The notes beneath the pieces are model-generated. The model was not told the DNA's origin. It searched no databases and worked only from the letters and a program-made list of their open reading frames with translations. A program made the position numbers and the translations under genes. Shown in pieces: positions 1 through 11,100 of a DNA stretch of 64,000 nt (within the stretch, counting starts at the first letter, position 1; each line of letters starts with the position of its first letter). Source of the DNA: Blasia pusilla (Eukaryota; Marchantiophyta; Marchantiopsida; Blasiales); contig CM114271.1 of the NCBI GenBank assembly GCA_050084515.1, positions 744,001 through 808,000 of the forward strand. Direction: 5' to 3'.

Positions 1-119
1 GTTGTGTGATCTCCATGTATATGTATGAGTTGATTTTTGTACATGTGTGGATCGACCCGTGTGTGGGGAAGATCGGTGTTGTGTGGTGTAGATGTGACGA
101 GCGATGTATGTTGTGTAGC

Positions 120-1162
120 GATATGTATGCGCACGACAAAGAGATGCAAAGTTCACCTTTGAGTTTTGGACTTTACTAATCACGCATCTTGGAACCAATC
201 TCTGTAACCTGCAAGAAGTGCAAAATTATTCCTAACCCATGTGTTTTGATTGCATGAACTCCCAAGAGACATTGTGAGTGAAAGAGATGAAACGTTCATC
301 TTTGAGCTTTGGAATTATCTATTTAAGTTTAGTGCTGCCTATCAGTCGCAAACGGACGGCTAAAATGAACGAGTGAACCATGTTCTAGAATAAGGCCTGT
401 GCAACTACATTGTGGGTGATCAAAGAGATTAGGTATACCATCTAGCCTTTCAGGAATTTGCATATAACTCCACTTGCCATTTGAGATGATCTATCGAGAA
501 CGCCACCTACTACTCACACCCTTATCCTTGTCCATGTGGAATGAGGCACACCGGCCTAGGGCTTTAGCCATGCCCAAAGTTGATTTTTTTCTGAATATGA
601 ACGAGTTTGTGTTGGATCTCGTCACCAAAGCTAACATGGCGAGCACTCAAAAACAGTGCGCCAAACACGCCAACTAGCATCCACGCGATGTGGAGTATTA
701 GGTGGGGAACAAGGTTTGGTTGAAAATGAGGAATTTTTATTTCCCGGCAAGCCATATGTGGAAGCTAGTACCCCATAGGGTGGGACCTTACAATATTATC
801 AGACTAGCTGCCAAGGTGGCTTATAAATTTCAGTTGTTCGCCACTGTGAAGAGTTGTCATCAGATCTTCCCTGTTTCATTGCTAAAAAAGGTTGTCGAGG
901 ATTTGGACCAATTCTCGTCTCAAGAACCAAATTGGCACCATTTTTTAGAGGCTTTACTAGAGTTGCAAGGCATGCGAGTGGAGGAAATACTGAAGGGGAG
1001 AATGATCGCGAATTGCGAAGGTCACTTTCATGGTGCGTTTCTATGGACATGGGCCGGCCCCGAGGGGTGGAGGCTACTTGGGAACCATTGAAGGCGCTTC
1101 CTAGGCAACAGATAAGCATCCCACTCAAACGATGGTTGGAAACCCAACTTAAGCAAACGTGA
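120..1162 (+). pseudogene. Ty3/gypsy chromovirus integrase 3' end plus chromodomain, decayed
   Basis: Fragments in several frames read as the end of a Ty3/gypsy polyprotein. Near 250-370 an integrase-core segment contains LPRDIVSERDE and then AYQSQTDG, the usual DxxF and HPQTDGQTERVN region with damage. From 474 comes a PFEMIYRER segment (normally PFEIVYGRRP). From 702 comes GNKVWLKMRNFYFPA, then VGPYNIIRLAAKVAYKFQL and a VSLLKK end, the standard GDKVWL...HPVFHVSLLK tail. At about 978-1001 VEEILKGR starts a chromodomain, which continues in another frame as ATWEPLKALP near 1070. Frameshifts and stops make it non-functional. The chromodomain, which in this family guides insertion to chromatin, marks it as a chromovirus. 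The 5' part lies left of the window. Part of the core is duplicated (140-180 resembles 284-324). Confidence 0.85.
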
Positions 1163-2773
1163 AGAGACTGATTCCAAGAATCAATTAATTGGTGTGCTAT
1201 GCTCTTGGAATCAAGCTCTCATGGTCCACAAGTACGTCCCAATTGTGGAAAATAAACTCTCTAATCATATAAAAAAATGAAAAACCGTCTCATATCAATT
1301 TTCTTCATGTGAAATTAGTTTGAAAATTAAACCAAACATGAAGAAATGCAGAGGAGAACCCTAAAGATTTTTTTCAGGAAGCCAATAAATTTGAAGATGA
1401 CAATCAAGGAAGAGAAAGAAAATCATCCGGAAAGTCACCTTAGTCAAAAATAAAAACATTATATACAAGGAATCTCAACAACACTAACATAGGAGTTGGT
1501 GGATGATTCTTTATGTCTCATGATTCCGAGACATGAAGAAACGATGTTATCGTGGATTCAGTTAGCATATTTTTATTTTCTTTCTAAATAAAAATTTTAA
1601 TTCAACCTTCCCAGACGCTTTTGTTCCAGTTCTATTTTCCCCCACACCCTACAGTAGCAGCTCATAGAAGAGGGTGGAAGCAGTTCACCGCAGTCCTGAC
1701 GTTCCGACTACGCTGTAACTGAAAGTTCATGTTTAAGGAATCGCAGTTTGAGGCTAATTCGCCTTAATGACAATTCCACTAGACTCGTGTTCTCGTAAAC
1801 TGGACTTAGTGCTTGTCTGTCCAAATCCAGCTATGACTATAGTTGGAGGGATCCGATGCCTAACTTACGACTTGATGGAGGCTGGAGTTTCGTGCCACTA
1901 GTTTCGAGGAGGCCAAGGGATAGTAAGTACTAAGTAAGTGCCAGTGCTGCACACACGCGTGATTAAAGTGGGACCCTGAGGGTTAGTGGACGTTGCGGTT
2001 CGCGTACTGTAGTTTGGAGTACAGTGGGATACTCTGCGAATGTCCGTGATGTACGACTGGTATCTTCCGGTCCGTGACTAGAGGAAGGAAGGAAGGAGTA
2101 CGAGGTCGGTCGGATAAAGAATGTCACCAGAGTGGACGGAAGAGCTCGTCAACTCCGTAACTCGCTTTCACTTTTCACTTTTCCTTCCACATCCGGAAAT
2201 TCCTCCTGCGATATCTCAGGGAACCACAGTTCAAGAAACTTAATTCGGAATAAAGCGTTTAGATGACAGTTTTCCTTACGTATGGTGTTTACTCTTCCCA
2301 ATATATGGGTGTTGAATTATTATTTTATTGTATTTTTCTTGTAAAACAATCTTATTCTTTCTAAATGTTACTTTTCTCTGAATTTTTTTCCCAAGTAGCA
2401 TGATTCAAATATAGAGACTCCTTAGAAATATCAGGGTATGCCCATATTGATTTGTGTTGAAGAGTTGGAATGATAACTTATATACCTTGCTTAAGTCAGA
2501 TTTTCGAGTTACATGAAGAGTTGGAATGATAATTTATATATCTTGCTTTAATCAGATTTAAGAGTTATAGAGAACCCTCTTTACTTTTCCACTCTCTCAT
2601 TCATAAGTTTCCCTTCAACAATGCATGGTGGGAGAAAATGATTTCTTCTTGAGTTGAAATTTTTGTCATTTAGTGACACATACATTCTTTTTAAATATAA
2701 AAAATAAGCCTTCATTAATAGTGTACATTTATTTCAAGGTTTGAACTTCTCTCTTTTATGAGTATTTTCTAAA
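1163..2773. other. No gene seen; probable 3' flank/LTR of the chromovirus
   Basis: No convincing ORF or RNA gene. The sequence after the chromodomain should contain the element's 3' UTR and LTR, but the partner LTR is outside the window, so the boundary cannot be placed. About 1620-2230 is richer in GC than its flanks and carries stop codons in all frames. Confidence 0.4.
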
Positions 2774-2870
2774 TCTATATTATTAAGAAAAGAATGGGGT
2801 TAGAAAAACCCTCCTCTAGTGTTGACACATGTCCTTTCAAACCTAAACATACGTGTCAGATTTAAAGAAT
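2774..2870 (+). mobile_element. Helitron 5' terminal fragment
   Basis: Starts TCTATATTATTAAG after an A, the plant Helitron 5' terminus. The next 60 bases, including a short inverted pair GGGGTTAG/AAAAACCC and GTTGACACATG, match the start of the intact Helitron at 56713. No hairpin plus CTAG terminus was found downstream, so this copy seems truncated at its 3' side and its end here is arbitrary. Confidence 0.55.
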
Positions 2871-4562
2871 AGTTAAATTGAGAAGAAAAAAGACTTAAAG
2901 GGATGCGAAAAAATTCTCCTCACATGTGCATGGCTATCCCATTACACGTGTCTCTTGTTTAGTTAAGATCAAGCCCTCCTTTCCTCTAAGTCATCCCCTT
3001 CACTTATGTTCTCCCTTTTTAATGTGTAATTAAAAATTCCCACTCCTCATCTTGACTTATAGTGTCTTGAAAACCCATGGCCAAAACTTCCAAGGATATG
3101 CGCTCGTTTTTATCTTAAGGGTTTTCCCATGCATTGTATCTTTCTTATATGAAAACAAACTTACAACGTAAAATTGGAAGAACTCTAAAAAATATCAAGG
3201 TGCTTGTAAAACAAAAATTGTGAGGTCCCCCTTCAAACTGATGAAAGTATATAGAACTTAGGAACTTGCATTGGTGATGGGCATCCTTTCAATCCAAATG
3301 TCCTTGGGTTTTCCCTACGAGATCCATGGAGATTCAAATATGAGTTAAGACAACAAATATTTCTACCCAAAAGGCTTGGTGTTCATACAAGGATTTGAAC
3401 TTCAGACCTAGTTCTTTGGACCGTGGACTCCTGACACTTGTTTATAGTTCTATGCATGTCATAAGCAAAGAAAATGCATGATATTAATATCACATACTCG
3501 AGGTTAATTTGCCTCGTTGAAAGATGAGGGCGCCTAGGGCCAAAGTGGGCATCATATCACAATTGAATCATCCTATTGCATATGATTGACTTAAGACAAT
3601 ATCTTGAGTGACTTGAAAAATGCTTGAGGTGTAGAATTCAATGATGAGAAATCATTGAATTCAACACTTTCAACATTTTTCAAGTTGTGAAACATTAAGA
3701 AAAAGTGTTATCCTCCATTCATATCCAAACTTGTTAATCCCTAGCCTTGCACTCCTCCCACATGAATTATGTATGCTAGTCATAAAGCCATCAATATTCT
3801 CTAGAATGTTTTCTTACTATCAAGCTAATAGATTTTGCAAATAAAAAACTATCTTCCCTTAATACTATAAATTATATCTTAATTGAAAGATTGAAAACCT
3901 ACCAATTTACTCAGGTGATATTCTCTAAAATAATACTTACTTTAAAGAATTTTTTTAAAATTTCCTTACTATAAAATATCTCAGTTTTTCCTTGCCATAA
4001 AGAACGTCATTAAATGCTATATTTTAATTAAAAAGTATTAGTCATGTCCCCTAACATGCAAACGACTAAACTAACTAAAAAGAAAATAGACCTGGGCGGA
4101 AAGAAAACCATCGCGCAAAAGTGAATCTTTCCCGATCTCGCAAACCGAATCTCGTCCCGAATGCTCAGAGTCACGGACGAACTCTTAGGTGAAAAGATAA
4201 CGCGCTGGATTCCTGGGTTCAAAAGACGGATGGCCAGGACCGCCAGAGGCGGGTCGTTGTCCGCTGTCAGAAGGACACTAACAGCGACCGGGTATTCACA
4301 CGTGGCCCGCGGCGCGTGAACACATTCGATCCCCAGATCCCTGTCCGGTACGCTAGCCTACGGCAACCGGGTATGTCCGGTGTCTGGCTCAGACTCGCGT
4401 ACAGATGAAATATGCTCTCGCCGAAGTCATTTTTAAATGTTATTTTTCATTTTGTCGAAGAAATATAAAATATATTAGCATAACATCCTTTTCGCTGTAG
4501 ATACTATAATAAGAAAAGTTCATAAATAGGAAAAGTACAAAAGGAGTCCAACAGAAACTCAA
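2871..4562. other. Intergenic, no gene seen
   Basis: AT-rich DNA without a usable ORF. From about 4060 to 4400 it becomes GC-richer and contains an ABRE/G-box-like site. No exon chain could be built next to it. Confidence 0.4.
4298..4306 (+). promoter_or_regulatory. ABRE/G-box-like motif
   Basis: ACACGTGGC matches the plant abscisic-acid response element core (ACGTGGC) inside a local GC-rich patch. No gene is attached, so function is doubtful; a chance match is possible. Confidence 0.2.
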
Positions 4563-4659
4563 ATACCTTCCTCAGGCTATGTATGAGTAGTCTTTTTGGT
4601 ATTTTTTAAGTAAGAAAAAATACCAAAAAGACTACTCATACATAGCCTGAGGAAGGTAT
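4563..4659. repeat. Perfect inverted repeat, 45-bp arms, 7-nt loop
   Basis: Arms 4563-4607 and 4615-4659 are exact reverse complements separated by AAGTAAG. The inner end of the arm (GTCTTTTTGGTATTTTT) occurs again at about 4730-4747, so the hairpin was probably built from a local repeat. It could be a foldback transposon-like element or a small-RNA precursor. No target-site duplication was identified. Confidence 0.9.
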
Positions 4660-6174
4660 GAAAAAATACCAAAATTCTTTTTGTTTCATGCGTATGACTT
4701 TTCTCTCATTCGAGAATTATGGAACGAGTTGTCTTTTTGGTATTTTTATTAATTAATAAAATTATTTTTGTTAAAAAATTTGCCATGAAAGTCTTAACCA
4801 AGCACTTATTAATCATTCTTAAGAAATAAAAATCCAACTAAAAACTAAGAAATAAATAAATATTAATTCCTTAAAATGTTTTTACTCTGAGTAGAATACT
4901 AAGATGGAAAGTGACCCGTAGTACCATGAATCGTAATGTACGCTAAAACACGGAGGACAGAGCAGGTAGGTGCCAGATGGCGTCGCGTCTCTCCTCTCGC
5001 TGTCAGACTTCAATAGTCCCAAGAAGTTGAAAGTACCGGTACTGCACCGTATGGGCATGGGCCCCACAGGAAGCAGGGGTAACTGAGAACTGTAAGGGCA
5101 ATGGACGACGGCGACGGTCAGGTACGTAGTCCCCCGCAGCGAAACGCGACAACTTGTGCCGTCGCTGTCTGCCTGGACGACCGCCGGCGCGCCTGCGTGC
5201 GTGCGTGCGTGCGGGCTGGTGCGTGGGTGGGTGCCACTGGGTGGAGGGCACCGTTCGTGCGTGGTGGACGAAGAGGGATGGAACTCTCCAGTGATAACGT
5301 GACGGAAAGTATTATTAATTAACCAGAGAACTAACCAGCTTAAGTAGTCATTGGGCCTTCGATTAACCGACGGTCTCCGGTTTTCGGAATATATTTTAGT
5401 TCGTAAGAGATCTCATGGGCAGATTTTGATATGTAAAAATTATTTAGAATTAAAATCTATGTAATTAAAAGAAGATATCTAATCTAATCTCATCTTCAAT
5501 ATACTTTAATGCAACTCAATATAATACACATCAACGCCTGTCATATTGAAGGCGCCTATCCTATTAAGTTTTGGCCGTTAAAGGGCCAAAAACTTAATAG
5601 ATGCTTTTTTCCTAGCCACATTTGACAAATGAAAAAAATTCTTCACCCGCTCATAGCACATGCATTATATTTGTATTTAGGTAATTGGAAGAAGGAGAAA
5701 GAGTACATGAGAATGACAAGAAGGAGTAGTGGAGGGGCCAAATTGGGGGCTTTTAACTTGTAGATGGCTACTAGGGTCATTCAAAGTGGGATTTGGGTTA
5801 GATATTGCAATTCTTGAATTGAACTCCTCCATCGACTGATCATAGGAGAGAACAATATATTAGTTCTAACTCTTTGCTCTTTATGTGGTTGATTACTTTG
5901 TGAGTTTTAATTATAATGTTAATCCACTTTTGTTGTCCCAAGAAATTAGGATGGTAGATGCGACAAGCGACTCCATCACCATCCTCACACATGTGAGATA
6001 AGCTTTGAGTGGTCATCCTAATACTATTCTCACTAGTACTACATTGCTTGCTTAGGCAATGCATTGGGTTTGATGTGCATAAAGCCCATTATATGACCTC
6101 TTCTTCTTCAAGAGGGCTTCCCGTCTATTAGTAATTGTCAACTTCTATTCCCAATAAGAGTCTTAATGTCTTAA
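4660..6174. other. Intergenic with GC-rich island, no gene confirmed
   Basis: 4870-5330 is a GC-rich island in AT-rich surroundings, with a (GCGT)n run at about 5193-5216. It has an ATG at 5101 followed by seven codons and a consensus-looking donor (CAG then GTACGT), but no downstream exon was recognised. It may be a dead promoter or first exon. 5330-6174 is AT-rich and empty apart from a small hairpin at 5561. Confidence 0.3.
5561..5600. repeat. Small hairpin
   Basis: CTATTAAGTTTT-GGCC is followed after GTTAAAG by GGCCAAAAACTTAATAG: arms of 16-17 bases complementary apart from a one-base bulge. Confidence 0.7.
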
Positions 6175-6368
6175 TCTATATTATTATGGGAGGGTTCTTC
6201 CTTGATTTTCGACCACCTTTTTTTTTGACATCTTGTCTTCTTGACCAATAAGATGACTCACTCTCTTAGTCAAGAGGCTTGTTTGATATTGATTCAAAGG
6301 ATTTGTTGTATTAAGTCCTTAATCACATTTTTATATAATCAATTGTGCAAAGCACGAGCATCCACTAG
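6175..6368 (+). mobile_element. Complete short non-autonomous Helitron, 194 bp
   Basis: Begins TCTATATTATTATGGGAGGG after A (6174) and ends CTAG before T (6369), the exact A^T insertion signature of Helitrons. The 3' end has a small palindrome GTGC-AAA-GCAC about a dozen bases before CTAG (GCACGAGCATCCACTAG), as expected for the rolling-circle terminator. It has no coding capacity and no target-site duplication, as is normal for the class. It would depend on a Rep/helicase such as the decayed one near 44 kb. Confidence 0.85.
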
Positions 6369-8143
6369 TAGTATAGGTTACAATAGTACTTCCTAGGCGA
6401 TTTAGATTAGTCATTGCGTGTAAAGGAATGAGTCACTTCAAAGGCATACCATGTACGTTTGTAAAATCCAAATTTATTTTCGAAATTTTTGATTTATATT
6501 AGGGTTACTTCTACTTGAATAGTAAGAGTTGATTTCCTCTTATATTAGAAATAAGGGGTCTCTATTGTTTTTCATTGTATCATGCTAATGGATTTGAGAT
6601 GCGCTCTAACGTTAGGAGAAGTCACCATAAGAGACCTAGGTATTTACCTTGTATGTTCCATAAGACCCCCAACACCGTGGGCATTAAGTGGTTATGGTCT
6701 AAAAGGGTCATTGAATTTTCTATGGCCAAAACTTTTGGACATAAAAAAGACCGACATTTTGGTGACCTTGATTATTAGACACACCGATTGTTTGTCAGAA
6801 TTTCTTAGTTTGTGTGTGTTGGAAATATGTTTTGTCTCAATATCGACAATATCTATAGGATGGGACCTTAAGGCAACATTAGGACTGCTCAACAATGGAG
6901 CATAGCAATTGTCCCCCTAAATAACAAGCATGAAAATTGCAATGGGAGGAAACGACAAGCCACAAGTGCATGCTATTCATCACCTATGACACTTAATTAA
7001 ACATGTCGTTGTGCCTCTCCTGGGGTGAGCAAATTAAATGATTCACTCCTGCTAACAAAAATCAAATTCTTTATCTGATGAAAATAAGGTGTGTCACTCA
7101 ATTGCACGTGAAGGGGGATGGCCATGTGATGGGCTATATGTAACTCCTAATGACCGACAATCGAGGGAATAAGACGGGGAAATTTGCATAATCTTTGGAG
7201 CATGGTCTGGGGAGTTTTTCCGCGAGAACCGGTACTCGTCCGATATGTACCAAACATGACGGTAAATCTCAAAGTTTTGCTAATTTCATCCGGCCAGCTC
7301 AACACGTAACCCCATACAATGCTTTGGAGGTTCAAGATTGATAGGTCCAAATACACTACCACTTAGGTGCAAACATATCCCGTGCACCTTGACCCTTCAA
7401 AAATTGACCATAGCTACCCCATATGGATTGCCACGGACCTAAACGACTCGCCCTACTAGAACACTATTTCCCATGCGAGTTCGGAATCCCTACTATCGAA
7501 CTTTGATGCCACACCCCTTTAGGGCAGCCCCTCCGCCCTCCCCTCCCTCGTTCTAAGAAAGATTCCCTTTTCCTTTCTCCGGGATCCGGCCCTCCCGTCC
7601 CCTCGTGCGGTCAGTTCCCCCGTCCTTCCTTCCCCGTGAGGCAGCAGGCGACGGTGGTCCGCCGTCGCGCTACGGCGGAGCTCGGGGCGCGACGGCGGAT
7701 CAAGATCGCAGCGCGGCGCAGCCCCTGCAGGGGATCCTGGGAACCACCTCCGGGGAATTCCCTCGCGATGAGACGCTGTGACAGAACGACGGCGTATAGA
7801 ATCGCATGCGCTGCGCAACATCACAGTGATCGAAAGAACTCATTCAGAATTCGGAAAGCTGTCCCGAGCAGAGAGGGAAGGTGGTGAGAGAGAGAGATGA
7901 GGAGGGAGGGGAATTCACAGGAGACTGAGAAGCTTGAGGAGAAGTCGAGTTCCCAAAGCGGACAGCTCCCGCCTCGCCGGGGAATGGATCGCCGCGGGCT
8001 CTTGAAGATGTCGCCGGAGGTCGGAGGGACTGTGGGGAGCTTGTGACAGGAGCACGGGAAAGCTCTGGTATGCTCGGAAACGGTAGCGTGCGATTCGACT
8101 GCTGCGGAGGCTATCGCCACAGGAGCCCCTTCGAATTCGCATC
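6369..8143. other. Intergenic, then GC-rich promoter/5' UTR of the CTL gene
   Basis: 6369-7500 contains no recognisable gene. From about 7520 the sequence turns GC-rich and continues so to the start of the choline-transporter-like gene, fitting promoter and leader. No TATA box stands out and the transcription start is not determined. Confidence 0.4.
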
Positions 8144-11100
8144 ATGGTCAGTACTGGATCCCCGCTCAGCGATGTCCCCCACAGCGGGAGCTCGCCGCGA
8201 TTTCTGCAGAGCTCTGGCGTTTAGGCTCAATTGAATCGTTTCGGGGTTTCGATTCTCGAGCAGAGAGGAGCTGTGTTCTAATTGTTGTGCGTTGCAGGAA
8301 TGGTCGACCTGTGAATTTTCTGTGCTTGTCGAGTCTGGTGGTCGGAGAGAGCTCCGTGAGCTCAAGTGTTTTTCTCGATACCATCTCCTCCTCCGTCTCC
8401 CCAAATTCTGCCTCAGGCTGTTAGGAAGACAGGCATGAGCTGCGACTCGGGAGAAGGAGAATTTTTCAAAACCTCCATCTTCTTCGTCCTGACGGTTTTG
8501 TGGAACGTCTTGTGTGCTTCCAGGAGTACGAGGAATCGCCAGAGCGGTACCCACCGGTGATCCGAGCTCCTCCGATGATCAATGCAGCTAATCCTGCTCG
8601 GCCCGGCTCCGCTCAAGCTTCCAGGATCAACTCCAGCTCTCAGCAAGAACAGCAGCAACGTAGATTTTCCCCAGGTCCTAGCTATGAGAGCACCCGAGCT
8701 CCCAGATCACCACCACCACCATATCTGGACGAGTCTCCCCGCAGATTCGCTGCTGACAGCCCCCCATATTTTCCTGCTCGCCCCCCTCCTCCACCACCAC
8801 CCGGTTTTCTCGATGAATCTCCCCGGAGGTTTGCTGGAAGCTCATCTCCTTATCGGTACTCTGAGGGCCTTCCATTGCCTCCTCCGTATCAGGACGAAAG
8901 CCCGTATCGGTACCACTCCGAACCCCCTTCTCCTCCTCCCAGCTACTTGGACGATGCTCCTCGACGATTCGCAGGTGGGAGCCCAGGCTTGGGAGGTGCT
9001 GCAGGGCTTGGAAGATATGAGACAGAGAGTCCCCCTCATAGATATGTGGACGAGAGTCCTCGCAGATTCTCAGGTTTGTCCCCTCATCGTTACTTGGATG
9101 AGGGCCCATCGAGATACGAGAGGGAGTCGCCTCAACGGTATCTGGAAGATGTGCCACGAAGAAGATACGAAGTTTCTCCCCAGCGCTACTTGGAAGCTCC
9201 TCCTCCTGGCTATGGACGAGGTGATCGATATGATGACAGCCCTCCTGGAGCTTATGCCGAGGACGGTCTCAGACGATTTCAAGGTGGTAGCACTCCTCCA
9301 TCACGGTATGCAGACACTGCTGCAAGATTCGAAGGAGAAGGTACTCCTCCCAGGTACACACCGGACGGGTCGCCCCCTAGTGAGTTCCAACAAAGATTTC
9401 TGGTGGGTAGTGAATCACCTCGATTCCCAAGTAACCGTCCTTCACCCACACGCCCAAGCTACGTTGCAGCAGCAGGAGGCGCCACTCCTCCAAGATATGA
9501 AAGTAGAGCTCTTCCACCTGCGTATGGAAGCCCTTATCGACTCGAAGGGACTCTATCAGCAGCTCCAGCATATATGAGTCCTACTCGGCATGATGGCAGT
9601 CCACCCGGCCCTGGATATCGGGGGAAAGGTGGGTATGAATCTAGTACTCTGCCTTCGGCATATGATGTTGCTCCTACGACAGTATACCCACCTCGACAAT
9701 CACCACCCAGTGCATATGAATCTGAGGCTGGAGCTTCTGGGAGCAGGCGTGGATCCTCTCCTTTCCTCACATCCGATTCTGCAGACAGCACTCCTCGACA
9801 CCGTGATAGCTCATCATCACCTCTATCTGACCATTTTCCATTGAGAGTACCCCCAGGTATGAAACCTGTTTACGGAGGAGAGGATCTCCCGGGTCGCCAT
9901 CCTGATGGCACTCCTCCCGATGTGGTCATGGGTGGTCGGCCTATGGACTCTACTAGTCAGGGTCCTCTTCCTGGTTTTGCGACTGCACCCCGAGGATATA
10001 ATACTGGTGCTCCAGGAGGGTTTGCTGCTGTCCCACCCCAGGGCATTCCTGGAGGCTATGGCATCCCTGATCGTTCTTATCAAAATGTGGCTCATCCTTA
10101 CTTCCGGGATAATCCTACACCTTTCGTACCTGTAGCACTTCCTCGTCGACGAGCTGATGGGTACACAATTCGCACACCTCCTCGGGATGATACTCGCAGA
10201 GCTCCTCGAGACGAGATTTATACTGCTAATGTCACGCCCATTAGTATCGATGAGAAGCTGAAGGTTGATCCATTTTCCTTGTGTTTCTCCGCTCCTTTTC
10301 CTTCGTTTGGTGTTTGCGATGTAGAGTTAATGTCATGAAGCTGAGCGTCTCTCAGCTCCATGTAGGAAGGCTCTCCAGACTCTGGAGAGCCTCACTGCCA
10401 ATTTCGTGTCGACTGTGATGAGAGCAACTGATGGCGTTTCTCTCCTTTTTTGTGGGGTGTCTCATGGAGCATTGAATCTGTGAAGTTGAATAACTTCTTT
10501 CTCCTCCTCCAGTAGCCTTCAGAATAGTCTTTCCATAGATAGCCTTCTTGGAACCTTATGCAGCCTCGCACCTGCTGGGTAGGTGCCAGTTACTTGTATG
10601 TGTGGAGAATGAGGTTTTAGAGGAACGAGAAGTAGTGTATGTCTTAAGAACTCCTGTCAGTTCATTAGGTTTGAGCACTGATTCCAAGGAGCCCAATACC
10701 GTGGAGCCGACGTCCCTACACGAGCTTAACTCTTTCAAAATGTAGTCCCCGACTCTTTGTGCTGTAGATTGCTTGCATGAGAACAGAAAGTGAAATTCAG
10801 TCATATCCCAGATTCAGAGTAAGGTAGTATAGGGCACTCTGTAAGGTTTTGACAGCAGAACTGGAACATAGTCAAAATCTTGCAGAGTGCCCTATACTGC
10901 CTTACAATGTTCCAATTCTGATCAATGGGAGAGATTCTACTGCCCTTGACTGAGCAAGCAGTGGCTGCCTTAACGTATAGTTCTGGACCTAGCTGGAAGA
11001 TGGTAGTGACAGGGATAGGTGCAGGAGGATAGATTTGTGAAGAAAGTTTCATGCGAGTGACTTGAGTAAGTGTGCGCTGGATAGTAATAATGTTTTCAGG

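Noticed and set aside
8582-9577. 331-codon ORF overlapping the CTL first exon in another frame
   Set aside because: Shadow of the repeat-rich exon; its composition follows from the Pro/Ser/Arg repeats of the real frame.
10819-10905. Calling the hairpin a known microRNA
   Set aside because: Neither arm contains a conserved plant microRNA that I recognise; it is kept as a structural candidate only.
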